Source: Chitinophagales bacterium (GTDB taxonomy: Bacteria > Bacteroidota > Bacteroidia > Chitinophagales > Chitinophagaceae). From it: DNA of 64,000 nucleotides. A program made the translations under genes and the position numbers. This document shows, in pieces, positions 24,224 to 32,286 of the stretch. The stretch lies in the NCBI GenBank assembly GCA_015655015.1, contig JAATFV010000090.1, positions 124,001 to 188,000 of the forward strand, written 5' to 3'. The notes beneath the pieces were generated by a model. It ran no database searches. It was not told the origin of the DNA and saw only the letters and a program-made list of their open reading frames with translations. Every line of letters begins with the position of its first letter. Positions within the stretch are counted from its first letter, which is position 1.

Positions 24224-24684
24224 AAGGCCCCGATATGTGATTTTTCAAACCGGCCGGTCTTTTCACTGAGGCGGATCCGGAATGTGACACCCGGTATTTT
24301 GCTTAATTCTGCAGGAGGAAAAGGCCAGTCAGGCGATAGATGTACGGTCTCGCTGGCGATCATGGGAAGGATCCGCTGGTGCAGCTGATGCAGCGCCTTA
24401 TTCCGCTGCACGGTATCGGTCAGCTCCTCAAATTTTCCCCAGGCGATCACGCTCTGCCAGTTGGCCATATTAAATAGATGATCTACTTCAAAGCAGACCT
24501 GGGGGTTCTTTCTCATCATGTCGATCTTCAGGCCTTCATCGGTATGGCAGTAGATATATTCACCATCGTAGGCGTAGCTGATGGGGACTACATACATAGA
24601 ATCTCCGTAACGGCACCCGAGGCGCCCTATCGTCTGCTTGCCAAGCAAGGCCTCCACTTCCGGCGTATTCAATATTCCCAGCAT
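24211..24684 (-). CDS. Pyridoxamine 5'-phosphate oxidase-like FMN-binding protein
   Basis: This 157-aa protein starts MLGILNTPEVEALLGKQTIGRLGCRYGDSMYVVPISYAYDGEYIYCHT, the hallmark of the NimA/PNPOx-like flavin-binding split barrel. Conserved elements include KIDMMRKNPQVCFEVD and WQSVIAWGKFEEL. Such proteins bind FMN, haem or F420, and some reduce nitro compounds. The frame is open to 24747, but the start at 24684 fits both the family and the predicted transcription start. It is divergent from ackA and overlaps the bactofilin-like gene by 13 bp at its end. Confidence 0.85.
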   Translation of the reverse strand: MLGILNTPEVEALLGKQTIGRLGCRYGDSMYVVPISYAYDGEYIYCHTDEGLKIDMMRKNPQVCFEVDHLFNMANWQSVIAWGKFEELTDTVQRNKALHQLHQRILPMIASETVHLSPDWPFPPAELSKIPGVTFRIRLSEKTGRFEKSHIGAFYTF

Positions 24685-24703
24685 AACAATCGATTTATTT
24701 CTT

Positions 24704-24769
24704 TCAAGGTAAAAAGAGAGGGCCGGCATTTTACTGACAGAGATCAATCGGGCGAATGATAAAATTCAT
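24704..24769 (-). promoter_or_regulatory. Paired boxes and -7 element of FMN-binding protein (shared spacer with ackA)
   Basis: ATGATaaaaTTCAT (24756-24769) and CTGACagagATCAA (24734-24747) lie 8 bp apart. Leftward after 22 bp comes TACCTTGA (24711-24704). In the other direction the best -7 for ackA, TAAATTTT (24794-24801), is 24 bp from the nearer box, 2 bp off the usual spacing, so control of ackA is uncertain. Confidence 0.62.
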
Positions 24770-24805
24770 GAACAAGTTTGCAGATATTTGTTGTAAATTT
24801 TCCGT

Positions 24806-25978
24806 ATGCAGGAAGAAAGATCATTTGTGCTGGCTGTCAATGGCGGATCGTCCAGCTTAAAGTTCGGGTTATATGAAACAGGCAGCCTGAACAGGGAGCT
24901 ATCCGGAGAGGTGCAGCGGATCGGGGACGGCGAAGGGCATTTTGAGATACGGGATGCGAAGGACAAGGTGTTGGCAGACATTCGGAAATCCTTTCCCGAT
25001 AGCAGGGCCGCGACCGGGGAATTGATTGACTGGCTGAAGGAAAGATCAGCCAGATACCCTGTCGCTGCTATTGGCCACCGGATCGTGCAGGGAGGTCCTG
25101 CACACCGGGAGCCTGAGCTCGTTACGGAGGAGCTCCTCCGATCGCTGGAAGAAATAATCGAGCTGGCGCCCAATCATCTTCCTGCGGAATTAGCGACCAT
25201 ACGGGCTTTTGGGAAGGCGTTCGTGCAGGCGGCGCAGGCAGCCTGTTACGATACGGCCTTTCACCGGGAGATGCCGGAGTATGCGCAATTTTATCCTATC
25301 TCTCCTGTGTGGCGTAAAGAAGGATTGATCCGATATGGATTTCATGGGCTCTCCTATGAATATATACTGCAGGAGCTGGGTAAAAATGGCGGGGAACGGA
25401 TCATCGTTGCGCATCTCGGAAATGGGTGCAGCATGGCGGCCGTTCATGCAGGAAGAAGTATCGATACTACGATGGGGCTAACCCCTACGGGGGGGCTGGT
25501 GATGGGCACCCGGTCCGGTGACCTGGATCCCGGACTGGTGATGTACCTTCTGCTTCAAAAGAAGATTCCTGCGGAAGAGCTGGAGCAGGTCCTTACCCAC
25601 CAATCCGGGATGAAGGCTTTATCCGGCGGGATCAGCGATGTCAGGGAGCTGCTCGAGAGGGAGATAACGGACCCGAATGCCGCGCAGGCCCTTACCATAT
25701 TTTGCTACCAGGCTAAAAAATTTATTGGCTCCCTGGCTGCGGCCCTGGGAGGATTGGATACCCTGGTATTTACAGGCGGGATCGGGGAGCATGCCCCTGC
25801 CATCCGCAGTCGTATCTGCGAAGGGCTGCAATTCCTGGGAATAGCGATCGATGGGCCGCTCAATGAGGCTGGCGCTGAAATAATCTCGCCGGCTTCCGGG
25901 CGCGTCAGCGTACGGGTCATTCCTACCAATGAGGAATTGATGATAGCCCGCCATACGGATAAATTATGGCGGGGTTAA
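24806..25978 (+). CDS. ackA: Acetate kinase
   Basis: This 390-aa enzyme converts acetyl phosphate and ADP to acetate and ATP. Visible motifs are VLAVNGGSSSLKFGLYE, HRIVQGGP, CYDTAFHREMPEYAQFYPIS, RYGFHGLSYEYI, AHLGNGCSMAAVHAGRSIDTTMG and the TGGIGEHAPAIR block. It is convergent with phosphoketolase, whose product acetyl phosphate it would use, giving substrate-level ATP under oxygen limitation. No phosphotransacetylase gene is nearby. Confidence 0.96.
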   Translation: MQEERSFVLAVNGGSSSLKFGLYETGSLNRELSGEVQRIGDGEGHFEIRDAKDKVLADIRKSFPDSRAATGELIDWLKERSARYPVAAIGHRIVQGGPAHREPELVTEELLRSLEEIIELAPNHLPAELATIRAFGKAFVQAAQAACYDTAFHREMPEYAQFYPISPVWRKEGLIRYGFHGLSYEYILQELGKNGGERIIVAHLGNGCSMAAVHAGRSIDTTMGLTPTGGLVMGTRSGDLDPGLVMYLLLQKKIPAEELEQVLTHQSGMKALSGGISDVRELLEREITDPNAAQALTIFCYQAKKFIGSLAAALGGLDTLVFTGGIGEHAPAIRSRICEGLQFLGIAIDGPLNEAGAEIISPASGRVSVRVIPTNEELMIARHTDKLWRG

Positions 25979-25995
25979 TCGGAGAGGACCCGCAG

Positions 25996-26042
25996 AACGC
26001 AGCCGCAGGACTCAAACGCAGCCGCAGGACTCAGCCGCGGGA
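25996..26042 (+). repeat. 19-bp tandem repeat in ackA-xfp spacer
   Basis: AACGCAGCCGCAGGACTCA occurs at 25996-26014 and 26015-26033, followed by a partial degenerate copy. It fills the short gap between the convergent acetate kinase and phosphoketolase genes. Confidence 0.8.
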
Positions 26043-26047
26043 CGCCG

Positions 26048-28441
26048 CTAAAGAGCGCCGCCCCATTTCCAGTTCCGGATCTCGGGCAGATCCTGCCCGT
26101 TCTTACATATATATAATTTGTGTTCGATCAGCTTATCCTGCATTTCCTGTTTGAGCCAGGCGGCTTTATTGCCCAATTGGGGCAGACGGTCAATAGCATC
26201 CTGTACGAGATGAAAGCGGTCCAGATCGTTTAAGACTGCCATGTCAAAAGGAGTAGTGATGGTGCCCTCTTCCTTATATCCGCGAACATGTATGTTATTG
26301 TGATTGGTCCGCCGGTAGGTCAGCCGGTGGATCAGCCAGGGATAACCATGAAAAGCAAAGATGACGGGCTTGTCCTTCGTAAACAGGGCATCAAAATCCT
26401 TGTCGCTCAATCCATGGGGATGCTCGCTTTCAGGTTGCAGTTTCATCAGGTCAACCGTATTGACCACCCTGATCTTCAGATCGGGCAGCTTAGCGCGGAG
26501 GATGGATACTGCAGCCAGGGTTTCCAGCGTGGGGACGTCACCGGCACAGGCCATTATCAGATCCGGCTCGGCATTATGGTCATTGCTGGCCCAGGGCCAG
26601 ATGCCTATTCCTTTGGTACAATGGATGACGGCGGTATCCATGTCAAGCCATTGGGGTGCGGGATGTTTTCCGGCCACGACTACATTGACATAGTGGCGGC
26701 TGCGCAGGCAATGATCCATTACAGAAAGCAGGCAATTCACATCGGGGGGCAGGTATACTCTTACGATCTCTGCTTTTTTATTCATCACGTGATCGATAAA
26801 TCCGGGATCCTGGTGGGTAAATCCATTATGGTCCTGCCTCCAGACATGGGAAGATAACAGATAATTGAGGGAGGCGATCTTTCTACGCCATGGGAGTCCA
26901 TTGGTGACCTTGAGCCATTTGGCGTGCTGGTTGAACATGGAATCCACTATATGGATAAATGCTTCATAGCTGTTGAACAGGCCATGCCTTCCGGTGAGCA
27001 GGTATCCTTCCAGCCATCCTTCGCATTGATGTTCGCTGAGCACTTCCATGATCCTTCCATCACGGTTCAGGAACTGATCGTCCGGCAAGGTGCTGCCTTC
27101 CCATTGGCGATCGGAAGCCTCAAAAACGGCATCCAGCCGATTGGAGAGGGTTTCGTCAGGGCCGAAGATCCTGAAATTCCGTTGCTCCCCATTAAGACGA
27201 ATGATATCGCGGAGAAAATTCCCCAATAGGAGCGTATCTGCTGCCTGGATGTTACCGGGTTCCTGTACGGGCACGGCATAGTCCCTGAAATCGGGCATGT
27301 GCAGATCGGTCAGCAATAAGCCCCCGTTGGCATGCGGATTGGCGCCCATCCTCCGCTCCCCTGCCGGCGCCAGCGCTGCTAATTCTTCTCTGAGCCGTCC
27401 CTTTTCGTCGAATAATTCTTCCGGCCGGTAGCTTTTGAGCCATTCTTCAAGCTGTTGCAGATGTTGGGGATTAACGGCCGGATCGGAGATGGGAACCTGG
27501 TGGGCCCGGAAGGTCCCCTCTACGCGATGGCCATCCACCAATTTGGGGCCGGTCCATCCTTTCGGTGTTTTTAAGACGATCATAGGCCATAATGGACGGG
27601 TAGTATTTGCGCCCTGGGTCCGGGCATTCCGCCGGATGGCCTGAATATCTTCCAATACTTTATCCAGTGTCGCCGCCATGGCGCTGTGCATGGTCATGGG
27701 GTCATCTCCTTCCACAAAATGAGGGATCCATCCGTACCCTCTGAATAATTGTTCCAATTCCTCCCGGGGGATTCTTGCCAGAATGGTGGGGTTGGCGATC
27801 TTATAGCCATTCAAATGCAAAATAGGCAACACAACGCCATCCGTTACGGGATTAAGGAATTTGTTCGAATGCCAGGCAGTGGCAAGCGGGCCGGTTTCCG
27901 CTTCCCCATCTCCAACCACACAGGCAACGACCAGATCAGGATTGTCGAAGACGGCGCCAAATGAATGACTGAGGGAATAACCCAATTCTCCCCCTTCGTG
28001 TATGGATCCGGGGCATTCCGGCGAAACATGGCTTGGGATGCCTCCGGGGAAAGAGAATTGCTTGAAAAGTCTTCTAAGCCCTGTCTCATCCCGGCTGATA
28101 CGGGGATAGACCTCGCTGTAGGTGCCTTCCAGGTAGGTATTGGCGACGAGTGCGGGCCCTCCGTGCCCGGGTCCGGAGACATAGATCATGTTCAGATCAT
28201 ATTTCCGGATCACCCTGTTCAAATGCACATAAATAAAGTTCTGGCCGGGTGTGGTGCCCCAATGCCCCAGCAGCATATGCTTAATGTGTTCTATTTTGAG
28301 CGGCTCCTTTAACAGCGGATTGTCATAGAGATATATCTGACCTACAGAAAGATAGTTCGCTGCACGCCAGTAAGCATCCATGCGAAGCAGCAGGTCTTGT
28401 GACAAGGTTGGATCCTGTAAATTCAATGTTTGTTCTTGCAT
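26048..28441 (-). CDS. xfp: Xylulose-5-phosphate/fructose-6-phosphate phosphoketolase
   Basis: This 797-aa thiamine-diphosphate enzyme cleaves xylulose 5-phosphate (and perhaps fructose 6-phosphate) with phosphate to acetyl phosphate and an aldose phosphate. Family hallmarks are the N-terminal [21 protein letters not shown] and [15 protein letters not shown], the diphosphate-binding [23 protein letters not shown], and the [17 protein letters not shown] [16 protein letters not shown]. The length matches bacterial Xfp. Paired with acetate kinase, it forms the ATP-yielding phosphoketolase shunt. It is transcribed leftward from a paired-box promoter in the 263-bp spacer shared with a USP gene. 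Confidence 0.96.
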   Translation of the reverse strand: MQEQTLNLQDPTLSQDLLLRMDAYWRAANYLSVGQIYLYDNPLLKEPLKIEHIKHMLLGHWGTTPGQNFIYVHLNRVIRKYDLNMIYVSGPGHGGPALVANTYLEGTYSEVYPRISRDETGLRRLFKQFSFPGGIPSHVSPECPGSIHEGGELGYSLSHSFGAVFDNPDLVVACVVGDGEAETGPLATAWHSNKFLNPVTDGVVLPILHLNGYKIANPTILARIPREELEQLFRGYGWIPHFVEGDDPMTMHSAMAATLDKVLEDIQAIRRNARTQGANTTRPLWPMIVLKTPKGWTGPKLVDGHRVEGTFRAHQVPISDPAVNPQHLQQLEEWLKSYRPEELFDEKGRLREELAALAPAGERRMGANPHANGGLLLTDLHMPDFRDYAVPVQEPGNIQAADTLLLGNFLRDIIRLNGEQRNFRIFGPDETLSNRLDAVFEASDRQWEGSTLPDDQFLNRDGRIMEVLSEHQCEGWLEGYLLTGRHGLFNSYEAFIHIVDSMFNQHAKWLKVTNGLPWRRKIASLNYLLSSHVWRQDHNGFTHQDPGFIDHVMNKKAEIVRVYLPPDVNCLLSVMDHCLRSRHYVNVVVAGKHPAPQWLDMDTAVIHCTKGIGIWPWASNDHNAEPDLIMACAGDVPTLETLAAVSILRAKLPDLKIRVVNTVDLMKLQPESEHPHGLSDKDFDALFTKDKPVIFAFHGYPWLIHRLTYRRTNHNNIHVRGYKEEGTITTPFDMAVLNDLDRFHLVQDAIDRLPQLGNKAAWLKQEMQDKLIEHKLYICKNGQDLPEIRNWKWGGAL

Positions 28442-28532
28442 AGATAAATTTTATTCTTGCATAGATAATTATTATCAAATAACCGGTAAATATTATCAAA
28501 TAACCGGCCGTTTTATATTTCTTAGTTTATGC

Positions 28533-28598
28533 TAAAGTTATATTTCCCTTTATACCCCTATCCTGATAAAGATCCTGCTGAAGGATGATTATGGTCAT
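28533..28598 (-). promoter_or_regulatory. Paired boxes and -7 element of phosphoketolase
   Basis: Distal ATGATtatgGTCAT (28585-28598), proximal CTGATaaagATCCT (28563-28576), 8 bp apart. Leftward after 22 bp comes TAACTTTA (28540-28533). A 16-bp direct repeat (attatcaaataaccgg) lies in the leader between here and the start codon. Confidence 0.7.
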
Positions 28599-28622
28599 AC
28601 TAACCATTCGTCCTCCATTTGC

Positions 28623-28688
28623 CTGACTATCCTCATGCGGGCGGCAAATTCAGGTCATATTCCAGGACAAAGGAAGGCTTTATTTTAG
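28623..28688 (+). promoter_or_regulatory. Paired boxes and -7 element of USP gene 28705
   Basis: CTGACtatcCTCAT (28623-28636), 8 bp, CAAATtcagGTCAT (28645-28658), 22 bp, TATTTTAG (28681-28688). The proximal box has only one good half-site. Together with the divergent xfp pair, the spacer holds four boxes in two separate units. Confidence 0.62.
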
Positions 28689-28704
28689 TCAAAATTATAT
28701 GATT

Positions 28705-29496
28705 ATGCCATCTATTATAGTGCCTGTCGACTTTTCCGGTCCTTCTTCCAATGCCGCAAGGTATGCGGCCGATATGGCCCTGGCCATCGGAGCGGAAATA
28801 CATTTAGTCCATGTATTACAGATGCCCGCTATTCCAGTGGAGGCGGGAATACCCGATTATGCCCTGGATGAAATGCGCGACAGCGCTCTTACTTCCCTGC
28901 AGACCTTGTCCGATGAGCTGGTCCGGCAGACCGGCGGAAAGGTTAGTGTCGCCACGGACCTGGAAACCGGCGAGCTGAACACCAGGGTCAAAGACTTCTG
29001 CCGCTGGAAACGACCTTTCCTGGTGGTCATGGACGCTTCCCTTCCATCACCGATACAACAGCTGCCCTACGCCCAGCTGCTCATACCGGAGCATACCACT
29101 TTTCATCCCATCCGGGAGATTTTGCTGGCCTGTGATCAGGAAGATATTCAATCGGGCATGCCGGTCCCGGTTGGCTTTCTGCGACAGCTGCGGGATCTTC
29201 TCGGCGCCCGTTTCGACGTTATCCATGTAATTACCGACGAAGAAAAGGAAAAGGGCGAGGCTGTTCCCGCCTTTGATAAATGGAAAGATGTACAGCAGAA
29301 AAGCTACCCGGAAATGCATTTTATAGGATCACCTCAAGTGGAAGAAGGCGTGCAGCAATACCTGGACGATCCGGATCATATGGCAGACTGGCTGATGGTA
29401 TTTCCTAAGAAAAACGGGCTGTTTCACTTACATAAGAGCCTGTCCCAAAAGATCATTCTGCATTGCCCGGTGCCTGTCATGAGCATCCATGAATAA
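28705..29496 (+). CDS. Universal stress protein, two UspA domains
   Basis: This 263-aa USP starts MPSIIVPVDFSGPSSNAARYAADMALAIGAEIHLVHV (an ATG two codons upstream at 28699 is also in frame). It belongs to a different subgroup from the 12862/14372 pair and is close to the protein at 51807-52634: both share PVDFSxxSxNAARYAADMA, a middle HPxxxVxLACDxxDI segment and the ending PVMSIH. Each half resembles one UspA domain, without a clear G-2x-G-9x-G nucleotide loop. It is divergent from phosphoketolase. Confidence 0.9.
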   Translation: MPSIIVPVDFSGPSSNAARYAADMALAIGAEIHLVHVLQMPAIPVEAGIPDYALDEMRDSALTSLQTLSDELVRQTGGKVSVATDLETGELNTRVKDFCRWKRPFLVVMDASLPSPIQQLPYAQLLIPEHTTFHPIREILLACDQEDIQSGMPVPVGFLRQLRDLLGARFDVIHVITDEEKEKGEAVPAFDKWKDVQQKSYPEMHFIGSPQVEEGVQQYLDDPDHMADWLMVFPKKNGLFHLHKSLSQKIILHCPVPVMSIHE

Positions 29497-29521
29497 TGAA
29501 TGTGCGCCGGTACTGTACATG

Positions 29522-29592
29522 CTGACAACAACCGTCCATACTGACAACAACTGTACAAGCTGACAACAACCGTTCATGCTGACAACAATCAT
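29522..29592 (+). repeat. 19-bp tandem repeat that contains the distal promoter box of the BON gene
   Basis: Units beginning CTGACAACAA start at 29522, 29541, 29560 and 29579, a strict 19-bp period. The last unit (29579-29592) reads CTGACaacaATCAT and is exactly the distal box of the BON promoter; the three upstream units keep the left half-site CTGAC but have ACCGT or ACTGT in place of ATCAT. Confidence 0.8.
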
Positions 29593-29644
29593 AGATAAGG
29601 TTGATGGCGGTTACCGGCCCCGGCTGTAAATCGTTCTAATTTTA
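29579..29644 (+). promoter_or_regulatory. Paired boxes and -7 element of BON gene
   Basis: CTGACaacaATCAT (29579-29592), 8 bp, TTGATggcgGTTAC (29601-29614), 22 bp, TAATTTTA (29637-29644). Confidence 0.66.
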
Positions 29645-29705
29645 TGCAGCCGACCCTGGAACACCTCCGGGGTATACTTATTCATCATCCATAAAAATTC
29701 AAGTT

Positions 29706-30374
29706 ATGAGAGCAGATGCAGAAATTCAGAAGGATGTAATGGCTCAATTAAAATGGGAGCCCATCCTCAATTCCGCCGAAATAGGGGTATCGGTAAAAGA
29801 CGGCGTAGTCACGCTGACCGGAATAGTGGACAGCTATTATAAAAAGACCTGCGCTGATCTGGCAGCCAAAAAGGTTCTTGGTGTCCGGGCTGTGGCAGAA
29901 GACATCCAGGTGGGACTCTCCCCCGAGTACCGGAGGACGGACACAGAAATTGCTGAGGCCGTAGTGGCTGCGCTGGCATGGCATACAGCCGTACAGGAAG
30001 ATAAAATAAAGATAAAAGTGGAAGACGGGGTCGTAACCCTTGACGGAGCGGTAGATTGGAATTTTCAGCGTACCAGCGCTGCCGATACTATTAAGAACCT
30101 GGCCGGCGTTCGTTGGATCAACAATAATATTACTATCAAACAGGGTATTACCCCATCCGATGTAAAGCACAAAATTTCCGCCTCCCTTCAACGCAATGCC
30201 ACCATCGACTCCGGTAAGATCTCTGTCGATGTTGTTGGCAGCAAGGTCATTCTGCGCGGGGTAGTGCGTTCCCTTGCGGAAAGGGACGATGCCGAATATG
30301 CTGCCTGGGCAGCTGCCGGAGTCACCAATGTGGAAAATAAGCTGATCGTTACAGAACCGGCATTTGCCTATTGA
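29706..30374 (+). CDS. Triple BON-domain protein
   Basis: This 222-aa protein has three consecutive BON domains (about 1-70, 77-147, 150-218), each with the pattern VxDGVVTLxGxVxxxxxxxxAxxxxxxxxGVRxVxxxI. There is no signal peptide, unlike periplasmic OsmY, so it is probably cytoplasmic. BON domains bind membranes or other proteins and are often induced by osmotic and stationary-phase stress. A strong terminator follows. Confidence 0.9.
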   Translation: MRADAEIQKDVMAQLKWEPILNSAEIGVSVKDGVVTLTGIVDSYYKKTCADLAAKKVLGVRAVAEDIQVGLSPEYRRTDTEIAEAVVAALAWHTAVQEDKIKIKVEDGVVTLDGAVDWNFQRTSAADTIKNLAGVRWINNNITIKQGITPSDVKHKISASLQRNATIDSGKISVDVVGSKVILRGVVRSLAERDDAEYAAWAAAGVTNVENKLIVTEPAFAY

Positions 30375-30444
30375 CCGCCTATTGACCGCTGACAATACCG
30401 GGATACAAAGTCAGTACTGCCCCTTCAGGCATGGATGTTAATTC

Positions 30445-30476
30445 TTAACCACCTGCTGTTACCGGCAGGTGGTTAA
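30445..30476 (+). terminator. Rho-independent terminator after BON gene
   Basis: A perfect 12-bp stem, TTAACCACCTGC (30445-30456) with GCAGGTGGTTAA (30465-30476), 8-nt loop, followed by TTTTGTTT. Confidence 0.85.
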
Positions 30477-30546
30477 TTTTGTTTCTATACCGGGCAATCA
30501 CCGTATGCTCCTGATATTGCTTACATTTGAGCCGTCGCATACACGC

Positions 30547-32286
30547 ATGAAGTTATATTTCCCATTCGCCGCCCAATATAGAAAAGCATTTATACTCGCC
30601 CCGCTGCTGGTGATCGTTGACGCTTTTTGTGAGATCGTCCAGCCGGCGCTCATGTCCAATATCGTCGACCGGGGCATACAGCACAAAGACCTGTCATACA
30701 TTATCCGGATGGGTGGCATTATGCTCCTGCTTTCCCTGCTGGCGATTGTGGCCAATGTGGGAAATATCTGGTACTCTTCCCGGGCATCCGTCGGTTTTGC
30801 CACTTCGTTGAGAAAAGGCCTTTTCGGAAAGATCCAGGAGTTCTCCTTTTCCACGATCGATCGTTTCAACTCCGCCTCCCTGGTCACCCGGCTTACCAAT
30901 GATGTCACCGTATTGCAACAGGTCGTGATGATGTCCCTGCGGATGCTGATAAAATCTCCCCTGATGATGGTATTTGCCGTGATCATGGCCATCCGCATCA
31001 ATGCCGGCTTAGCCGTGGTGATCGCCATCGCCATCCCCACCCTGGGACTTTGTATATTCTTCATCCTTCGCAAATCCCTTCCCTTTTTCATACAGATGCA
31101 GGCAAAGCTGGACAATGTCAATGGTGCGGTGCAGGAGAACCTCACCAATGTACGGGTCGTCAAAGCTTTTGTCCGGGAAAGTTTTGAAAAATCAAAATTT
31201 GCGCTGTCCAATGAACAGCTGAGGGACATCTCCATAAAGGCCTCCGGTATGGTGGTATTGATCACGCCGGTCATGCAGCTGGTCATGAATGTATCCATCG
31301 TAGCGATCGTCGCGCTCGGCGGCCGGAAGATCATGTCGGCAGGCTTACAGGTGGGTCAGCTCATTTCTTTCATCAGCTACATCACCCAGGTCCTCATGTC
31401 CCTGATGATGTTCTCCATGACTATTATGACCTTTTCCCGGGCAGGGGCCTCTTCTGACCGCATCCTGGAAGTGCTGAATACAAAGGCGGATATCTCCGAT
31501 AGCCCGTCCGCTGTCAAAGAGCAGCTGATTGTAAAAGAAGGCAGGGTCGAATTTTCCCATGTTCATTTCAAATACCATCCCGACAGCGCTGAATATGTGT
31601 TGAAAGACATCAGCTTCACCGTGGAGCCCGGACAGCGGATCGCTGTCATCGGAGCTACCGGTTCCGCCAAAAGCACGCTGGTACAGCTGATCCCCCGCCT
31701 TTATGAGGTGACTGAAGGCCGGATACTGGTAGATGGCAGAGATATAAAAGACTATACCCTTTTCAACCTCCGCAATCGCGTCGCCATGGTATTGCAGAAA
31801 AATGAGCTCTTCTCCGGCACTATCCGCGACAACCTGAAATGGGGCAATCCCGACGCAACGGAGGAAGCCATCACTTTGGCCGCCAAAGATGCCGAAGCGC
31901 ATGATTTCATCCTTTCCTTCCCGGCAGGTTATGATACCATCCTGGGCCAGGGCGGAGTGAATGTATCCGGCGGCCAGAAACAAAGGCTTTGCATCGCCAG
32001 GGCCATCCTGAAAAGACCTGCCATCCTGATACTCGACGACAGCACCAGCGCCGTCGATACCGCTACCGAGGGAAGGATCCGTACGGCACTGGACAGGGAC
32101 CTGGGAGGAACCACCACCTTTATCATCGCTCAACGGATCAGCTCCATACAATCCGCTGATAAGATCATCCTGCTGGATGACGGCGCCATTGCGGCCATGG
32201 GCACACATGATGCCTTACTCCAATCCAGCCGCGAGTACCAGGAAATCTATTCATCGCAAGTACAAACTGAAGCCGTTCCCTCATGA
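30547..32286 (+). CDS. ABC exporter half-transporter (degenerate ATPase site)
   Basis: This 579-aa protein has six N-terminal membrane helices fused to an ATPase domain, as in heterodimeric multidrug exporters (YheI/YheH or LmrCD type). Walker A is GATGSAKSTL, with Ala where the consensus Gly precedes Lys. The signature is VSGGQKQRLCIARAI. Walker B is ILILDDSTSAVDT, with Asp instead of the catalytic Glu, which marks the degenerate site of such pairs. The start at 30547 (MKLYFPFAAQYRKAF) is preferred: the upstream open frame overlaps the BON terminator. It overlaps its partner gene by 4 bp (ATGA). Confidence 0.92.
   Translation: MKLYFPFAAQYRKAFILAPLLVIVDAFCEIVQPALMSNIVDRGIQHKDLSYIIRMGGIMLLLSLLAIVANVGNIWYSSRASVGFATSLRKGLFGKIQEFSFSTIDRFNSASLVTRLTNDVTVLQQVVMMSLRMLIKSPLMMVFAVIMAIRINAGLAVVIAIAIPTLGLCIFFILRKSLPFFIQMQAKLDNVNGAVQENLTNVRVVKAFVRESFEKSKFALSNEQLRDISIKASGMVVLITPVMQLVMNVSIVAIVALGGRKIMSAGLQVGQLISFISYITQVLMSLMMFSMTIMTFSRAGASSDRILEVLNTKADISDSPSAVKEQLIVKEGRVEFSHVHFKYHPDSAEYVLKDISFTVEPGQRIAVIGATGSAKSTLVQLIPRLYEVTEGRILVDGRDIKDYTLFNLRNRVAMVLQKNELFSGTIRDNLKWGNPDATEEAITLAAKDAEAHDFILSFPAGYDTILGQGGVNVSGGQKQRLCIARAILKRPAILILDDSTSAVDTATEGRIRTALDRDLGGTTTFIIAQRISSIQSADKIILLDDGAIAAMGTHDALLQSSREYQEIYSSQVQTEAVPS

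Noticed and set aside
24794-24801. ackA as a certain member of the paired-box set
   Set aside because: The best -7 is 2 bp out of register, while the same pair fits the opposite gene exactly; kept only as possible.
31345-32208. Leftward frame of 287 aa opposite the ABC exporter
   Set aside because: Shadow of the ATPase domain; the rightward frame carries all ABC motifs.
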